Shown here: in pieces, positions 14,573-22,399 of the stretch
Layout of the letters: every line of letters starts with the position of its first letter
Position numbering within the stretch: the stretch's first letter is position 1
Assembly (NCBI GenBank): GCA_945861615.1
Contig: CAMAVH010000020.1
Location: forward strand, 1-33,374
Direction: 5' to 3'
DNA length: 33,374 nt
Source of the DNA: Rhizobium sp. Q54
Lineage (GTDB): Bacteria; Pseudomonadota; Alphaproteobacteria; SMXQ01
Translations under genes and position numbers: made by a program
Notes under the pieces: generated by a model
What the model was told of the DNA's origin: nothing
Seen by the model: the letters and a program-made list of their open reading frames with translations, nothing else
Databases searched by the model: none

Positions 14573-16516
14573 ATGCAGCCGATCGTTGATCGCGCTCCGC
14601 CACCAACAGACGATGATCGTTACCGGCTGCTCGTCGAAGCCATTCACGATTACGCCCTCTACATGCTCAGTCCCGAGGGCTTGGTGACAAGCTGGAATCC
14701 CGGGGCCCAACGCTTTAAGGGTTACTCGGCGTCCGAGATCGTCGGCCAGCATTTTTCACGTTTTTACACGCCGGAAGACCGCGCGGCCGGCCTGCCCCAA
14801 CGCGCGCTGGAAACAAGCCTGCGCGATGGAACGTTCGAAAGCGAGGGCTGGCGCCTGCGCAAGGACGGGACGCGCTTCTGGACTCATGTCGTGATCGACC
14901 CGATCCGCACCTCGTCCGGACAGCTTCTCGGTTTTGCCAAGATCACCCGCGATCTGACCGAACGAAAACAGCGCGACGACGAACTCAAACGGAGCGAAGA
15001 GAAATTCCGCCTTCTCGTACAAGGCGTCACCGACTACGCCATCTATTTTCTCAGTCCAGAGGGATTGGTGACGAATTGGAATCAAGGCGCCCAGCGTATC
15101 AAGGGCTATAAGCCGGAAGAAATCATCGGCCAGCATTTCTCGCGATTCTACACCGAGGAAGACCGCGCCGACAGCGTCCCAGAGCGTGTCCTGAAGGTCG
15201 CGCTTGCTGAAGGCCGTTTCGAACGCGAAGGCTGGCGCCTGCGCAAAGACGGCACACGCTTCTGGGCCCATGTCGTTATCGACCCGATTTATGACGACGG
15301 CGTTCATATCGGATTCGCCAAGATCACCCGCGACATCAGCGACCGGCTGAAGATTCAGCAAGAACTGGAAGCTGCCCGCGAAGCCCTCTTCCAGTCGCAG
15401 AAAATGGAGGCCATCGGCCAATTGACCGGGGGAGTCGCGCATGATTTCAACAATTTGCTCATGGCGGTTCTCGGCAGCCTCGAGTTGGTCCGCAAGCGCA
15501 TGACCGACGATCCCCGTGTCATGCCGCTGATCGACAATGCCATGCAGGCCGCGCAGCGCGGCGCTGCCCTGACTCAGCGCATGCTGGCTTTCGCCCGACG
15601 CCAGGAGCTCGATCTCCAACCCATCGACTTATCCGATCTCATGCTAGGCATGAGCGAAATGCTGCAACGTTCGCTCGGACCGGAAATCTTCATCGATACA
15701 CGTTTTCCGCCGGACCTAGAAAAAGTGCAGGCTGACGCGAACCAGATGGAAATGGCGTTACTCAACCTCGCCCTCAACGCCCGCGATGCCATGCCCAAAG
15801 GCGGCTTGCTGATGATCTCGGCGCAGACGCAAACCATTGATACCAAACATGCCACCGGCCTGCCTGCCGGGCGCTATGTCTGCCTCACCGTCGCCGACAG
15901 CGGCGAAGGCATGGAAGAGGATACGCTGCAGCATGCCATGGAGCCGTTCTTCACGACCAAGGGCGTCGGCAAAGGCACCGGCCTAGGCCTACCGATGGTG
16001 CTGGGCCTGGCAGAACAATCGGGCGGCAAGCTCCTGCTGAAAAGCCGCAGAGGCGAAGGCACGGTCGCCGAACTATGGCTACCGGTCGCGCTCGCGTCTG
16101 CCGCACCGGAGAGCAGCGATAGCGCAAACACCGCTGAAGCCCCGGCCCGTCGGCTCGTCGTCATGGCAGTTGACGACGATGCCCTCGTGCTTATGAACAC
16201 CGTCGAGATGCTCGAAGAGCTTGGCCATAAAGTCCTGCAAGCCTCCTGCGCTCAGCAAGCGCTTGAGACCATCCAACAACACCCATCGATCGATCTGCTC
16301 ATCACCGATCAGGCCATGCCGCAAATGACCGGCGTGCAACTCGCAGAGGTCGTGAGCCGCGATCGGCCCACCCTTCCCGTCATTCTCGCCACCGGTTACG
16401 GCGAATTGCCGGCAAGCGCGGGCCGCAAAATTCTGAGGCTCGCCAAGCCTTTCAGCGAGAAGGACCTGGCCCGTACCATCTATATGGCGCTGCGGGACGG
16501 GGACAGGTCCACTTAA
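14573..16516 (+). CDS. Hybrid sensor histidine kinase (PAS-PAS-HisKA-HATPase-REC)
   Basis: A 647-residue soluble hybrid kinase without transmembrane segments, so it senses inside the cell. Two PAS domains with PAC ends (about residues 17-130 and 145-257) are near copies of each other. Both contain GQHFSRFYT and GWRLRKDGTRFW. A HisKA part has the phospho-acceptor His290 in GGVAHDFNNLL. The ATPase shows the N box (NLALNARDAMP, about 398-408), G1 (DSGEGM) and G2 (GTGLGL). The receiver domain (about 528-645) has Asp579 in ITDQAMPQMTG as acceptor and Lys625 in LAKPF. No output domain or adjacent response regulator is present, so the partner is encoded elsewhere. The start is the ATG at 14573; a TTG at 14564 has no better ribosome site. 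The sensed signal is unknown; PAS pockets may hold haem, flavin or small ligands. Confidence 0.92.
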   Translation: MQPIVDRAPPPTDDDRYRLLVEAIHDYALYMLSPEGLVTSWNPGAQRFKGYSASEIVGQHFSRFYTPEDRAAGLPQRALETSLRDGTFESEGWRLRKDGTRFWTHVVIDPIRTSSGQLLGFAKITRDLTERKQRDDELKRSEEKFRLLVQGVTDYAIYFLSPEGLVTNWNQGAQRIKGYKPEEIIGQHFSRFYTEEDRADSVPERVLKVALAEGRFEREGWRLRKDGTRFWAHVVIDPIYDDGVHIGFAKITRDISDRLKIQQELEAAREALFQSQKMEAIGQLTGGVAHDFNNLLMAVLGSLELVRKRMTDDPRVMPLIDNAMQAAQRGAALTQRMLAFARRQELDLQPIDLSDLMLGMSEMLQRSLGPEIFIDTRFPPDLEKVQADANQMEMALLNLALNARDAMPKGGLLMISAQTQTIDTKHATGLPAGRYVCLTVADSGEGMEEDTLQHAMEPFFTTKGVGKGTGLGLPMVLGLAEQSGGKLLLKSRRGEGTVAELWLPVALASAAPESSDSANTAEAPARRLVVMAVDDDALVLMNTVEMLEELGHKVLQASCAQQALETIQQHPSIDLLITDQAMPQMTGVQLAEVVSRDRPTLPVILATGYGELPASAGRKILRLAKPFSEKDLARTIYMALRDGDRST

Positions 16517-16545
16517 GACCGAGCGGTCCATACCGCTTTCGGTCT
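16516..16545 (+). terminator. Hairpin overlapping the kinase stop codon
   Basis: A stem of 7 plus 5 bp (16516-16522/16539-16545 and 16523-16527/16532-16536) with a CCAT loop and a two-T bulge starts at the last base of the kinase stop codon. No T-run follows, so it may stabilise the 3' end or act in Rho-dependent ending. Confidence 0.35.
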
Positions 16546-16784
16546 AGGGAAAAGCGAAAAGCCGCCGTCTTGCACATTTCTCCATCGTAAATGTCCCTTC
16601 CCGGCAGCATGATCGCGATTGGCACCGCCCGCAGCTTTGCATTAACATTTACCGGACATGTTCGCTTTACCATAATCCGGGCTCGACCAGCCTCGCCGCT
16701 TAGACTTTTGCAACGGCCCGCACCAATGCCGGGCCGGCACATATTTCTTTTAACAGGCTCGTTTCAACAGGGAGACCATTCACA

Positions 16785-17804
16785 ATGAAGTCCTACGTCC
16801 GTACCGGCGCAGCCGTGCTTGCGCTTATCGCCTCCGGCGCGCTGACCGCGCCGAATGCCGATGCCCAAACGCCTTACTACCAGGGCAAGACCGTCCGCCT
16901 GGTCGTCGGCTTCTCGCCAGGCGGCGGCTACGATACCTACGCCCGCTTGCTGTCGCGCCATTTTGGCGACCACATTCCCGGCAAGCCGAGCGTTATCGTC
17001 GAAAACATGCCGGGCGCCGGCTCGCTCACCGCCGTGCGCTGGCTCGACGGCCCGGCGCCGAAAGACGGCACCGCGATCACCGCCTACAATCCGGGCTTGA
17101 TCACGCAGTCCCTCCTCGATCCCAAGAAAATGAATAACCTGAAATTCGTCGACTTCGCCTGGGTCGGCAACATCGCGCGCGATCAGCGCGTTTGCTATGT
17201 CTGGCACACCAAGGCGGTGAAGGACTTCGACGAATTCCGGAAAAAAAGTTGGGTCTTCGGCACCACCGGTGTCGGCGCCGCCAACTGGATCAATCAGCGC
17301 ACGCTGCAGCGCGTCTTCAATATCGACCTGAAGATCATTACGGGATTCCCTGGCTCGCCGGAACAGCGCCTTGCCATCGAGCGCGGCGAATTGGACGGCG
17401 ATTGCGGCTCCTGGACCTCAATCCCCGAAGACCATCGCGCAAACAAGCTCGTCCGCCCCGTGGTCAAGTTGTCGCGGCAGTTGCCGCCGGACGCGCCGAA
17501 AGACGTGCCGTGGGCCAACGACCTCGCGGCGAACGACGAGGATCGCGCTGTGCTCAACGTGATCAACGGAGCCGGCGAAATCGGCCGTCCTTACATGATG
17601 TCGAAGCAGGTTCCGGCGGCCCAGGTCGCCATTCTGCGTAAAGCCTTCGACGACACCATGAAGGACAAAGGCTTCCTCGCCGACGCCGACAAATTGAAGC
17701 TTCCGGTCGATCCGATGACCGCTGACGAGGTCGTGGATCTCCTCAAGACGATCTACAACGCCCCGCCAGCGGCGCTCAAGCGCGCCAAAGCCGTCACGGA
17801 ATAA
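16785..17804 (+). CDS. TctC/Bug-type periplasmic binding protein
   Basis: Product of 339 residues. The signal peptide (MKSYVRTGAAVLALIASGAL) is cleaved near ADAQT. The mature part has YYQGKTVRLVVGFSPGGGYD, YARLLSRHFGDHIPG, VENMPGAGS, LAIERGELDGDCGSW and IGRPYMMSKQVPAAQVAILR. It keeps the Bug fold marks but is the most different in the linker region, where it has two cysteines (RVCYVWHT and GDCGSW). The ATG follows GGGAG by ten bases, at the long end of normal spacing. It is a single gene between a 268-base leader and a strong terminator, next to a hybrid kinase. Some Bug proteins work as extracytoplasmic sensors for kinases, but this cytosolic kinase makes that unlikely here. The ligand is unknown. 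Confidence 0.92.
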   Translation: MKSYVRTGAAVLALIASGALTAPNADAQTPYYQGKTVRLVVGFSPGGGYDTYARLLSRHFGDHIPGKPSVIVENMPGAGSLTAVRWLDGPAPKDGTAITAYNPGLITQSLLDPKKMNNLKFVDFAWVGNIARDQRVCYVWHTKAVKDFDEFRKKSWVFGTTGVGAANWINQRTLQRVFNIDLKIITGFPGSPEQRLAIERGELDGDCGSWTSIPEDHRANKLVRPVVKLSRQLPPDAPKDVPWANDLAANDEDRAVLNVINGAGEIGRPYMMSKQVPAAQVAILRKAFDDTMKDKGFLADADKLKLPVDPMTADEVVDLLKTIYNAPPAALKRAKAVTE

Positions 17805-17834
17805 GCGCCTAAACCGTCTCGGCGGTTACGACCG

Positions 17835-17875
17835 ATCGGCGGGCTCTCCGACAGGAGGCCCGCCGATTTTCTTTT
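17835..17875 (+). terminator. Strong intrinsic terminator
   Basis: A 10-bp outer stem (17835-17844 with 17858-17867) and a 4-bp inner stem (CTCC/GGAG) close a GACA loop, with TTTTCTTTT behind. It follows the fifth Bug gene and defines it as the end of a transcription unit. Confidence 0.92.
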
Positions 17876-18173
17876 GACCCAGCGTTCAACGCTTCCAATC
17901 ATCGAACCGAGCCTGTCGCTGACGCCCGCGGTTTTCATCGGCATGATTGGCGCTTTCGCCCCTGCATGGCCGAATGGGCCGCCCTCGGGCTATGAATTCA
18001 ATGGCCACAGCTGTTTATAGCTGCCGGCATCGGCGGTTTTCGCCGGGGCGCATTAACTGTTAGGCTAAGCGAACCCAAAGCGTCCTGGAGCGTTCCTTCT
18101 AACTTGGCCGCCTATCTTGGGCGCCCGACCGGGAGAACGCCCTTTTCCCGAGCCAGATCGAGACGTCCCGCCC
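17876..18173. other. Intergenic leader of the MFS gene
   Basis: About 300 bases separate the terminator from the MFS start. Apart from an imperfect inverted repeat around AGCTGTTTATAGCT (about 18010-18023), nothing is recognisable. A promoter for the exporter should lie here, but no confident boxes are seen. Confidence 0.35.
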
Positions 18174-19856
18174 GTGGTTGCCATTCCCGCAGACAAACCG
18201 AAACAGCCGCCCGGTACCGTCCTGGCGCCGCTCAGGCATCCGATCTTCCGCGCTGTCTGGTTTGCCAGCATGGCGTCGAATTTCGGCGGCATGATCCAAT
18301 CGGTCGGCGCCGCCTGGCTGATGGCTTCGATCGCCAGGGAAGCCGACACGGTCGCCCTCATCCAGGCTTCGGTCACCGCGCCGATCATGCTGTTCTCGCT
18401 GATGGCCGGCGCGCTCGCCGATACCTTCGATCGCCGCAAGATCATGCTGATCGCCCAGAGCTTCATGCTCGTGGTCTCGGTGACTCTGGCTGCCGTCGCC
18501 TGGGGCGGCGCCATCACGCCCTGGTTACTGATTCTGTTCACCTTCCTGATCGGCTGCGGCACGGCCTTCAACGGCCCGGCCTGGCAGGCCTCGGTCGGCG
18601 AAATGGTGCCGCGCAGCGACCTGCCGAACGCGGTGGCGCTCAACAGCATGGGCTTCAATATTGCGCGCAGCGTCGGCCCCGCCGTTGGCGGCGCCATCGT
18701 CGCGGCCGTCGGCGCGGCCTTCGCCTTCGTGCTCAATGCCTTTAGTTACCTCGGCTTGATCGTCGTGCTGTTGCGCTGGAAGCCCGCCAGGCCGCCGCAG
18801 CTGCTACCCTCCGAGCCGCTCGGCCGGGCGATAGCGTCCGGCTTGCGCTACGTTTCCATGTCGCCGCATCTGCGTGTCGTGCTGCTGCGCAGCGCCATCT
18901 TCGGCTTCGCCGCGACCGCCGTGCAGGCCCTGATGCCGCTGATCGCGCGCGACCATGTCACCAGCGGACCGCTCGGCTACGGCCTGCTGCTCGGCGCCTT
19001 CGGCGTCGGTGCGGTGGGCGGCGCCTTTTCCAGCACCAAGCTGCGCCGCCGCTTTTCCACCGAAGCGGTGGTGCGCTGCGCCTGCTTGTCCTTCTCGCTG
19101 GCCGCCGTCGTCGCCGCCTTCAGCCCCTATCTGCTGTTGACGATGGCCGGATTCCTGTTTGCCGGCGCGGGATGGGTCCTGGCGCTCTCGACCTTCAACA
19201 CCTCGGTCCAGATGTCGGCGCCGCGCTGGGTTGTCGCGCGCGCCCTGTCGCTCTATCAGATGTCGGCGTTCGGCGGTATGGCGCTCGGCAGCTGGTGCTG
19301 GGGCCTGGTCGCCGAATACGACGGCATCCCCATAGCTCTTTGCGCCGCGACGGCAGTGCTTCTGGCGAATTTGGCGCTCGGCTTCTGGCTGCCCTTGCCG
19401 CAGTTCGCCGGTCTCAATCTCGATCCGCTCAATCGCTTCAAGGAGCCGGAGATCGCCGTGCATATCGAACCGCGCAGCGGTCCGATCGTCATCACCATCG
19501 AATATAAGATTCGCGAGGAAGACATCGTGGCCTTTCTGCGCGTCATGGCGGAGCGGCGCCGCGTGCGCAAGCGCGACGGCGCGCGCCATTGGACACTGCT
19601 ACGCGACCTCAACGATCCGGAGGTTTGGGTCGAGCGCTATCACACGCCGACCTGGCAGGATTATATCCGCCACAACAGCCGCATCACCCAGGCCGACGCC
19701 AGGATCAGCGAAGAGTTGCGCCTACTGCACAAGGGCTCCGAGACGCCCCGCGTGCATCGCATGATCGAGCGTCAGACCGATGCCATTACCACGGCGCAGC
19801 CCGGGGCGACGCAGGATTTCCACGAAGCGCTGACCGACCCGCACCGCTCGACATGA
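18174..19856 (+). CDS. MFS_3-type exporter with cytosolic C-terminal domain
   Basis: A major facilitator of about 560 residues with about 10-12 membrane helices over residues 25-400. It shows the family loop motif GALADTFDRRKIML between helices 2 and 3 and matches the enterobactin-exporter-like MFS_3 family in layout (LRHPIFRAVWFASMASNFG, then AWLMASIA). After the last helix, about 140 soluble residues follow. Part of this (VITIEYKIREEDIVAFLRVM to WVERYHTPTWQDYIRHN) looks like the antibiotic-biosynthesis-monooxygenase type ferredoxin-like fold seen on some members. Members export siderophores, drugs or are uncharacterised; the substrate is unknown. The start is uncertain: a GTG at 18174 or a TTG at 18117 are both in frame and neither has a clear ribosome site. 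It ends 14 bases before the stop of the convergent Rieske ferredoxin gene. Confidence 0.88.
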   Translation: MVAIPADKPKQPPGTVLAPLRHPIFRAVWFASMASNFGGMIQSVGAAWLMASIAREADTVALIQASVTAPIMLFSLMAGALADTFDRRKIMLIAQSFMLVVSVTLAAVAWGGAITPWLLILFTFLIGCGTAFNGPAWQASVGEMVPRSDLPNAVALNSMGFNIARSVGPAVGGAIVAAVGAAFAFVLNAFSYLGLIVVLLRWKPARPPQLLPSEPLGRAIASGLRYVSMSPHLRVVLLRSAIFGFAATAVQALMPLIARDHVTSGPLGYGLLLGAFGVGAVGGAFSSTKLRRRFSTEAVVRCACLSFSLAAVVAAFSPYLLLTMAGFLFAGAGWVLALSTFNTSVQMSAPRWVVARALSLYQMSAFGGMALGSWCWGLVAEYDGIPIALCAATAVLLANLALGFWLPLPQFAGLNLDPLNRFKEPEIAVHIEPRSGPIVITIEYKIREEDIVAFLRVMAERRRVRKRDGARHWTLLRDLNDPEVWVERYHTPTWQDYIRHNSRITQADARISEELRLLHKGSETPRVHRMIERQTDAITTAQPGATQDFHEALTDPHRST

Positions 19857-19870
19857 GCGTCGTCGCGGAT

Positions 19871-20248
19871 TTAGCGCGGGGCGAGGCGAATTTCGCCGTC
19901 CCGGATCTCGATCGGCACTTTCGTTAGGCAGCCGAAAGGCCGCGCCGGTCCGCTGGCGCTCTCGCCACTTTCGATATCGAAGGTCGCGCCATGGGCCTGG
20001 CATAGGATGCGCCCGCCATCCGGCGTCAGAAAGGATTCGCCCTCCCACTGCAGGGCAAGATCCTGATGCGGGCAAAAATTCACGTAGCCGTAAACGCCGT
20101 CGCCGCGCCGGACGAGGAAAATCTCGACCTCCTCGCCGTCCTCAAACCGGAGCATGAAGGGGCGTGAACCGGGGTCGGCCAATTCATCCAGGCGGCACAG
20201 CATCCCGCCGGGATGCACGATGGGCGAATTGTTCTCCGAATCAGCCAT
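19871..20248 (-). CDS. Rieske [2Fe-2S] ferredoxin-like protein
   Basis: A 125-residue single-domain Rieske protein without signal peptide. The cluster ligands are Cys59 and His61 in NFCPHQDLAL and Cys83 and His86 in LCQAHGATF, the C-x-H and C-x2-H pattern of bacterial oxygenase ferredoxins (CarAc/BphA3 type). Such proteins carry electrons from a flavin reductase to a Rieske oxygenase. Some family members are instead fused or stand-alone subunits of nitrite reductase, but this context favours the oxygenase role. It is the last gene of the minus-strand catabolic set, 59 bases behind the Pht5-like gene. The two Rieske oxygenases A and B upstream are the likely acceptors (inference). No reductase gene lies in the window. 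The ATG at 20248 follows AGGGG at a short three-base distance. Confidence 0.88.
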   Translation of the reverse strand: MADSENNSPIVHPGGMLCRLDELADPGSRPFMLRFEDGEEVEIFLVRRGDGVYGYVNFCPHQDLALQWEGESFLTPDGGRILCQAHGATFDIESGESASGPARPFGCLTKVPIEIRDGEIRLAPR

Positions 20249-20307
20249 GATCCCCTGCTACTGAATGCGAACGATCGTGAGCCAGCTCTGAGCCAAGCCG
20301 GACCAGG

Positions 20308-21303
20308 TTACTGTTCCAAGGTCGCCGGCGCGAACAATTCCTCGATCTTGATCAGGCGCGGCGTGAGGCCCTGTTCGAAGGAATATTGCGCCGTGGTTTC
20401 CAGCGTCTTGCGGTTGGCGGCGACGCCATGCTGGATAATCGGCGTGGCCAGCGCCTTGCGCGCGCTTGCCGGCAAGAGCCCGGTCTCCAAATGGTATTCG
20501 ACCGCTTCCTTGCGCGCCTTCTCGGCGATCTCATTGGCCTTCACGAAAGCCTTGAAGATATTAAGCACGACCCAGGGATGGCGGTCGGCGATCTCGCGCT
20601 TGACCACCATGCAATGGTTGATCGGATAGATGCCGGTTTTCTCGTAGAAGCGCACGCCTTCGGCATGCGGATCCGGAAACACCGTTTTGAAATCCGGATG
20701 CTTATACAAATCGACGCTCGAACGGTCGACCAGGTTGTTGGTGCCGGCGAGATAGCGCAGCGCGCCGTCGAGCTTTCCGTCGAGCAGCATCTGACCCATG
20801 TTGGTGTCGTTTGGGATGTAGTTGACCTTCACATCCTTCGGCGGCGTGAAGCCGACCACGGCGCCCTGGCTATGGTCGTCGTTGCGCTCCATCCAGAATT
20901 CCATGTCGCGCGGATGCACGTCGTATTCATGCTGCAGATAGCCGCGGGTCCATAGCGCCGCCGTCTGCTGATACTCAGGCACGCCCATCTTCTTGCCCTT
21001 GAGGTCGGCCGGCTTGTCGATGCCGCGGTCCTTGCGCACCAGCACCCCGACCTGGAACATGCGGCGGGTGGTGAAGATCGGCATGGCGACCCAGCGGTCG
21101 TCGCCGCCGGCCACCGCCATCATCAGCGACGACATCGACATTTCCGAGACGTCGAAATCGCCGAATTTCAACTGACGCCAGAACAGTTCGGACGCGTGCA
21201 ATTCCGAACAGATGAAATCGATGCCATCCGGCTTTACCTTGCCCTCGATGATCGGACGGGTGCGCGGATTGTTCGCCATGGCGATGCTGAGCTGCAGTTT
21301 CAT
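20308..21303 (-). CDS. Cytosolic binding-protein-fold protein, 4,5-dihydroxyphthalate decarboxylase-like
   Basis: Product of 331 residues with the fold of NMT1/ThiY-type ABC binding proteins: MKLQLSIAMANNPRTRPI, then IDFICSELHASELFWRQL, FDVSEMSMSSLMMAVAGGD and ADLKGKKMGVPEYQQTAALW. It has no signal peptide, so it does not act in the periplasm as a transport protein. This cytosolic subgroup includes 4,5-dihydroxyphthalate decarboxylase (Pht5), which makes protocatechuate, and it has the same length as Pht5 as I remember it. The start lies four bases behind the LigB-type gene stop (21304-21307), so they are translationally linked. A decarboxylase feeding a ring-cleavage dioxygenase fits the known phthalate pathway, but the real substrate may be another aromatic or heterocyclic acid. 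Whether the catalytic residues of Pht5 are kept cannot be checked here. Confidence 0.8.
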   Translation of the reverse strand: MKLQLSIAMANNPRTRPIIEGKVKPDGIDFICSELHASELFWRQLKFGDFDVSEMSMSSLMMAVAGGDDRWVAMPIFTTRRMFQVGVLVRKDRGIDKPADLKGKKMGVPEYQQTAALWTRGYLQHEYDVHPRDMEFWMERNDDHSQGAVVGFTPPKDVKVNYIPNDTNMGQMLLDGKLDGALRYLAGTNNLVDRSSVDLYKHPDFKTVFPDPHAEGVRFYEKTGIYPINHCMVVKREIADRHPWVVLNIFKAFVKANEIAEKARKEAVEYHLETGLLPASARKALATPIIQHGVAANRKTLETTAQYSFEQGLTPRLIKIEELFAPATLEQ

Positions 21304-21307
21304 AAGT

Positions 21308-22321
21308 TCATTCCCAACTGGCGAAGGCCATGCCGCAACCGGTGCCGCCTTCCGAGCGGCAGGCCGGCACGTAGTCGATGAGGTTCATGCGCAAATCCGT
21401 CGCGGCGAGAATGCCGGCGACCGTGATCCAGTTTTTCGTTTCGGACGTGCCGGAGCGGAACATGCTGTGCGGTTCGGCGAAGATCGCCGCCGTGTCGCGA
21501 TTCTGCATCGCCGTCAGCATGCGGCGGTCGAAGTCTTCGTCGATGACGAAATGGCTGATGCCACCAGACGCGCAGATCGCCACCCGCTTATCCTCGCCCC
21601 AACTCGCAATGGCGCGGCCGATCGACTGGCCGAACTCGTAGCAGCGCTTGGCGGTCGGCTGATTCGGCGGGAAATAGGTGTTGAGCAGGATCGGCACCAC
21701 CGGCACCGGCTTGTCCTTCAAAATGCGGCGATAGATGAAGCCGACGGCATGGCCGATACCGATGACGCCCTTCTCGTTGGCGCGTTGCTTCATCGAGGCG
21801 GCGACATCGAACTCGTCGAGGATCGCCTGTTCGATGATCCACTCGGCGAGGCTCTGCGGCACCGGATAGGTCTGGTCCTCCGGGGGCTGGCTGGCCGACA
21901 TGGCGAGAGCGATGCCGGGGCTCTTGGTCTTCATGCGCTCCTGGTCGATCTTCGTGTTGACCACATCCTTGCCGCAATAGACCGTGAAGGACGGCTGCAC
22001 GTCGTCGAAGAACCATTCATGCTGGTCGTCGCCGACGACCACCACGATATCGGGATTGACCTGCTCGAGCTTGGCGGCCAGCCTGTCCAAAGCCTTCTGG
22101 TTGCGCGCATGACGCTCCTGGCGGACTTCGAGGGAAGAATCCTGAACGAAGTCTTTCTCGCCGCGCCGCGCCTCGACCAACTCGGGAAATGTATAAATCT
22201 TGCTGCGATAAGGATGGCGCAGGCTTAAGCGGTCGTCCGCCGCGCGCAAATCCCATTTTTCCGGCGGCGTGGACAGCAACGGCCCATGCGACGAGCCGAA
22301 TCCATAAACGATCTTGGCCAC
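21308..22321 (-). CDS. Class III extradiol ring-cleavage dioxygenase (LigB family)
   Basis: Product of 337 residues, member of the LigB superfamily of Fe(II) extradiol dioxygenases (protocatechuate 4,5-dioxygenase beta, gallate dioxygenase). The first iron ligand His12 lies in GFGSSHGPLL. The second is His101 in VVVVGDDQHEWFF, with a longer insert between them than in LigB. A further conserved region is AICASGGISHFVID, and the C-terminal part reads NWITVAGILAATDL. The enzyme would open a catechol-type ring with O2 next to a hydroxyl. No alpha (LigA-like) subunit gene is seen, so it may be a single-subunit form. The start is a GTG at 22321, seven bases after GGGAG. A terminator-like hairpin lies 16 bases before this start. 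It precedes the Pht5-like gene by four bases. Confidence 0.88.
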   Translation of the reverse strand: MAKIVYGFGSSHGPLLSTPPEKWDLRAADDRLSLRHPYRSKIYTFPELVEARRGEKDFVQDSSLEVRQERHARNQKALDRLAAKLEQVNPDIVVVVGDDQHEWFFDDVQPSFTVYCGKDVVNTKIDQERMKTKSPGIALAMSASQPPEDQTYPVPQSLAEWIIEQAILDEFDVAASMKQRANEKGVIGIGHAVGFIYRRILKDKPVPVVPILLNTYFPPNQPTAKRCYEFGQSIGRAIASWGEDKRVAICASGGISHFVIDEDFDRRMLTAMQNRDTAAIFAEPHSMFRSGTSETKNWITVAGILAATDLRMNLIDYVPACRSEGGTGCGMAFASWE

Positions 22322-22336
22322 TTTTTTGCTCCCGGC

Positions 22337-22371
22337 AAAAGACGGCGCCCGGACAAACGATCCGGGCGCCG
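22337..22371 (-). terminator. Intrinsic terminator or attenuator between ABC binding-protein and LigB genes
   Basis: An 11-bp perfect stem (22343-22353 with 22361-22371) and 7-base loop is followed on the minus strand by TCTTTT. It lies 28 bases after the binding-protein stop (22400) and 16 bases before the LigB start, leaving no space for a promoter. Partial termination is likely. Confidence 0.8.
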
Positions 22372-22399
22372 CATCATAGAGAAAAACGCGACTGAGCGC

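Noticed and set aside
20308-21303. Calling this gene a periplasmic ABC binding protein
   Set aside because: No signal peptide is present, and the Pht5-like context with LigB fits a cytosolic enzyme better.
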